A stretch of 64,000 nucleotides of DNA from JBAXXL01 sp037127915 (lineage in GTDB: Bacteria > Bacteroidota > Ignavibacteria > Kapaibacteriales > UBA2268). The stretch covers positions 49,887 through 113,886 of the forward strand of contig JBAXXL010000007.1 of the NCBI GenBank assembly GCA_037127915.1. Direction: 5' to 3'. The notes under the pieces are model-generated. The model was not told the DNA's origin. It saw only the letters and a program-made list of their open reading frames with translations, and did no database searches. Position numbers and translations under genes: made by a program. The stretch's first letter is position 1. Each line of letters begins with the position of its first letter. Of the stretch, positions 61,512 through 64,000 are shown piece by piece.

Positions 61512-64000
61512 TTACTCCTTCACAAACTTTTTTATATACTGCATTCCATCTGATTCGATGGTAATAATGTACATTCCTGATGGTTGTGATGATAAATCAA
61601 TTTGATAATCGGAAGTGCCGCCTGGGAGTTTTCCGTTGAAAATTTCTTTTATTAGTTCACCCGTACTTGTGTATAATACTAACCGTCCAACTAAATCTTT
61701 TTCAAGATTTAATTTGACGTTTGCCTTGCCCGATGTAGGGTTAGGATCAACAATCATTTTTTGACCAAAATGCAATTCTTCTGATGGAATATTTTCTTTA
61801 CGAGGCTGAAAAGAATAACAGCCTGCTGAGATAGCACCGGGTGGTGTTATTTCAGGTGGCGATTGTGAATTGTCTATTGTTATACAAACTTCCTTGGAAC
61901 AAACATCATCTCCGTTGATATTCTGGTATGTTAGCTTGAGACAATAAACACACATAGGAAAGCAGTAAATATTCATAAATTGATTAGCTAATGTTTTAGT
62001 ATAGGCAGGAAAGTTTATTGGTTGCGGATTGAGACTATCATAGGCAATAGATAAATCATCAATAAATGTACTATCCGTTGGTGCAAAACCACCCGAAACT
62101 TTTAAACCATAGTAAAAGCAGGTTTCACCATGTGGAAGCATTGTTGTTTGGGACATATAGGGCCTAAGAAAGCATAAGGTCTCTGTTGTGAGAGGAGCTA
62201 AATTAACGTTAACATCCTGGCAGCATTTGCACGTGTTGCAAACGAGATAAAAAGTATCAGATTTAAAGCAATCCCGCAAACCAAGTTTGATAATCACCTT
62301 GCTTGAGTCACAGAAACTTTGATAATCCCCAATATAAGTAGTCTCCTGGGTTACAGGTGCCTTAGGAATCCAATAACTTTCAAAACCATTTAGTGTTTTA
62401 TAATTTATAAATTCAAAACCCAACGAATCAGCATTTGAAACAACCAAACTATCTTCTGTAGCAATTGATATACCAATGGGCACATTGAAATTCAAGCTAT
62501 CAGAATAATTACAGAAATATATCCTGTATTTACAATTGTTGGCATCATACGGAGAAACTTTGAAAAATCCTAAACCCATTTCGTGTTTTAACACTTCGCA
62601 AGTATCAACAGGATTTGTATTTAATGTATCTTTTCTACTTATAATACCCAAATAATTTGAGTGATAATATGGTTTTACAGAAATAATTTTACCTTGCCCA
62701 GCCATTAATTTGATATTGATCGTATCAAATGATATTGAATTTTCGAGGCTTACTGGAAAGAAATATTCGATTCGTCTGCTAAGTGCATCATCCTCCCAGA
62801 ATTTTGGTTGCTTCCTAATCATTGTTGGATCGAAATTAAACAATTCTTTAACTTTATATCCAATTAAATGATAATTGTTTTGAGAATGGATTTTTTTCAA
62901 AGGTATGCTAATTTCCCTTTCACCTAATCTCTGATGGAAAATATTTTGCCAATATGTTTTTAAATAGTTTGGTTTAAAAATATTTTTATCATAAGGGTCT
63001 TGTCCACCAGTTTCACAAAGATCATTTAAATTGGCACTAGAATAATAGCATAATTTATACTTAGGATCAGTGTTTCTTATCTTACGCAAAATAAGCTGAT
63101 CGGAACGCCTGTTTTGCAACCCTATATAATACGAGTGCATAATGTTATCATTTCCATTCCGTAGTAGTGTTATATCGTAAAATTGATCTTCATCTGGTTC
63201 AATTTCATTTTGTGCTACTGTATAGTATAACCCATCATTTAAAACAGGAACAAATAGTTTTCTGGTAGTGATATTTTTTAAATCTACTAGTATGTTTAGC
63301 AGGGTATCACTAACTTGATCTACTGATGGATCTTGTACATACCATTTTCTATGACCTTTAGCGTACCATGAAATTAATTTGAGGTTCAGCAATGTTTGTT
63401 CATTATATTTTATAAGTTGATTGATTTTATAAAGTTCAAATCTTGTTGAGCGGGTACCTATGAAAACATGATTAGAATCTATGCCTAATTCAGTAAAATT
63501 GTAGTTAGAATTCGGAATATAATGATCTTTAAAAGCCGGATCATGGCGTGGTTTTATATAATCGCCACCGAGTGAATCGTCCAATATATAGTCTAATCCT
63601 GATTTCGTACTATTTTCGTTTAGAGTTTTCAGACCTAAAACATTAACCATATTTGTGTGAATTAATCCTTCATTAGCTTTACCCCATGTTTGTACAGCTT
63701 TATAATAATAAAATATCCCTTTTGCTCCTAAAATTAATGGCATTGTAGCTTCTAAGTTCAATTCACTGTCCGTGATTGGTCTTAAACAATATGGTGGAAG
63801 CGCTACAACTGAACTTTCCGGAGTATCCTGATTGTATAAGCCCCAACCCTCCGGTATAACCCAAAGATTAGCATACCATGGCTTTTTATTAAATAAAATG
63901 TATTTATCTTTATATAAATGGAACAAACATTTTTCGACATGATATAAAGTTCCAATTTCATATTGAAATGTTGAAGAGTCCGAAGATGAATTATAAAAGG
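61512..64000 (-). CDS. T9SS-exported protein, N-terminus cut by the window end
   Basis: Partial gene: the frame remains open from 63926 to the window edge and no signal peptide is seen, so the true start lies outside. At least 829 residues are present. The N-terminal part (PEGWGLYNQ ... LPPYCLRPITDSELNLEATMPLILGAKGIFYYYKAVQTW) has the look of a glycosidase-like TIM-barrel or other carbohydrate-associated domain, but I cannot name it. A Cys-rich beta region (about 555-600 of the visible sequence; LVCNTCKCCQDV) and a T9SS type A sorting domain (VDPNPTSGKANV, ending KKFVKE) follow. Confidence 0.75.
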   Translation of the reverse strand, partial: FYNSSSDSSTFQYEIGTLYHVEKCLFHLYKDKYILFNKKPWYANLWVIPEGWGLYNQDTPESSVVALPPYCLRPITDSELNLEATMPLILGAKGIFYYYKAVQTWGKANEGLIHTNMVNVLGLKTLNENSTKSGLDYILDDSLGGDYIKPRHDPAFKDHYIPNSNYNFTELGIDSNHVFIGTRSTRFELYKINQLIKYNEQTLLNLKLISWYAKGHRKWYVQDPSVDQVSDTLLNILVDLKNITTRKLFVPVLNDGLYYTVAQNEIEPDEDQFYDITLLRNGNDNIMHSYYIGLQNRRSDQLILRKIRNTDPKYKLCYYSSANLNDLCETGGQDPYDKNIFKPNYLKTYWQNIFHQRLGEREISIPLKKIHSQNNYHLIGYKVKELFNFDPTMIRKQPKFWEDDALSRRIEYFFPVSLENSISFDTINIKLMAGQGKIISVKPYYHSNYLGIISRKDTLNTNPVDTCEVLKHEMGLGFFKVSPYDANNCKYRIYFCNYSDSLNFNVPIGISIATEDSLVVSNADSLGFEFINYKTLNGFESYWIPKAPVTQETTYIGDYQSFCDSSKVIIKLGLRDCFKSDTFYLVCNTCKCCQDVNVNLAPLTTETLCFLRPYMSQTTMLPHGETCFYYGLKVSGGFAPTDSTFIDDLSIAYDSLNPQPINFPAYTKTLANQFMNIYCFPMCVYCLKLTYQNINGDDVCSKEVCITIDNSQSPPEITPPGAISAGCYSFQPRKENIPSEELHFGQKMIVDPNPTSGKANVKLNLEKDLVGRLVLYTSTGELIKEIFNGKLPGGTSDYQIDLSSQPSGMYIITIESDGMQYIKKFVKE

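Overview
The window is AT-rich, Gram-negative DNA, most likely from the Bacteroidota/Chlorobi/Kapabacteria side of the FCB group. Three things support this. Six secreted proteins end in a type IX secretion (T9SS) type A sorting domain. Outer-membrane genes are present (a KdsC phosphatase, an O-antigen ligase-like protein, a flippase, a beta-barrel protein). The recurring promoter element TAnnTTTG, often with a TTG-type box 18-20 bases upstream, is the Bacteroidota-type promoter. The exact lineage cannot be settled from the sequence alone. No rRNA, tRNA, CRISPR array, prophage or complete insertion sequence was recognised.

Layout. 1-5.1 kb: SPOR-domain protein and tatC, then a convergent methyltransferase/O-antigen ligase pair, then serA. 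5.2-12.8 kb: a GT39-like membrane glycosyltransferase, two T9SS cargo proteins (transglutaminase-like and beta-helix), a YARHG-domain secreted protein and a lipoprotein. 12.9-18.3 kb: a MarR regulator and a P-type cation ATPase sharing a palindromic operator, then a receiver-domain protein, a DUF1003 protein, an SMR exporter and a PH/SHOCT protein. 18.6-22.2 kb: nitronate monooxygenase, KAS III and an MFS exporter. 22.4-27.7 kb: three T9SS cargo proteins in a row (FISUMP/anchor-D, deiodinase-like redoxin, C25-peptidase-like). 27.8-33.4 kb: a likely operon of a PDZ/GAF/PP2C membrane phosphatase, meaB, rdgB, a methyltransferase and a small membrane protein. 33.4-36.2 kb: DUF948, YtxH, kdsC, divergent prmA and a repeat-filled gap. 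36.2-42.4 kb: PTS IIA, a GDP-mannose-pyrophosphorylase/PMM fusion, a CoA-transferase, rlmD and a second repeat-filled gap. 42.4-45.9 kb: HAL/PAL-family ammonia-lyase, IscA/HesB protein, superoxide dismutase and folP. 45.9-54.1 kb (minus strand): Dna2-like nuclease-helicase with recJ, then purM, a CitE-like lyase and a polyprenyl synthase. 54.2-64 kb: SRPBCC/GyrI protein, nitroreductase, flippase, beta-barrel protein, AlaX-like editing protein, ribosomal protein S1 and a T9SS protein truncated by the window end.

The genes form several themes: building and exporting surface material (tatC, flippase, ligase, GT39, kdsC, sugar-nucleotide enzyme, T9SS cargo), housekeeping metabolism (serA, purM, folP, polyprenyl synthase), DNA and nucleotide maintenance (recJ, Dna2-like helicase, rdgB), translation (rpsA, prmA, rlmD, AlaX) and stress or metal handling (marR/P-ATPase, superoxide dismutase).

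The points most worth a second look are an ammonia-lyase whose MIO-forming triad reads Ala-Cys-Gly; the two-site MarR operator; a kdsC gene whose conserved N-terminus has no ordinary start codon; an apparently catalytically dead C25-like secreted protein; a T9SS-exported deiodinase-like protein; a P-type ATPase with unusual ion-site motifs; and two intergenic repeat islands. I did not find a clearly novel multi-gene system such as a new defence island.
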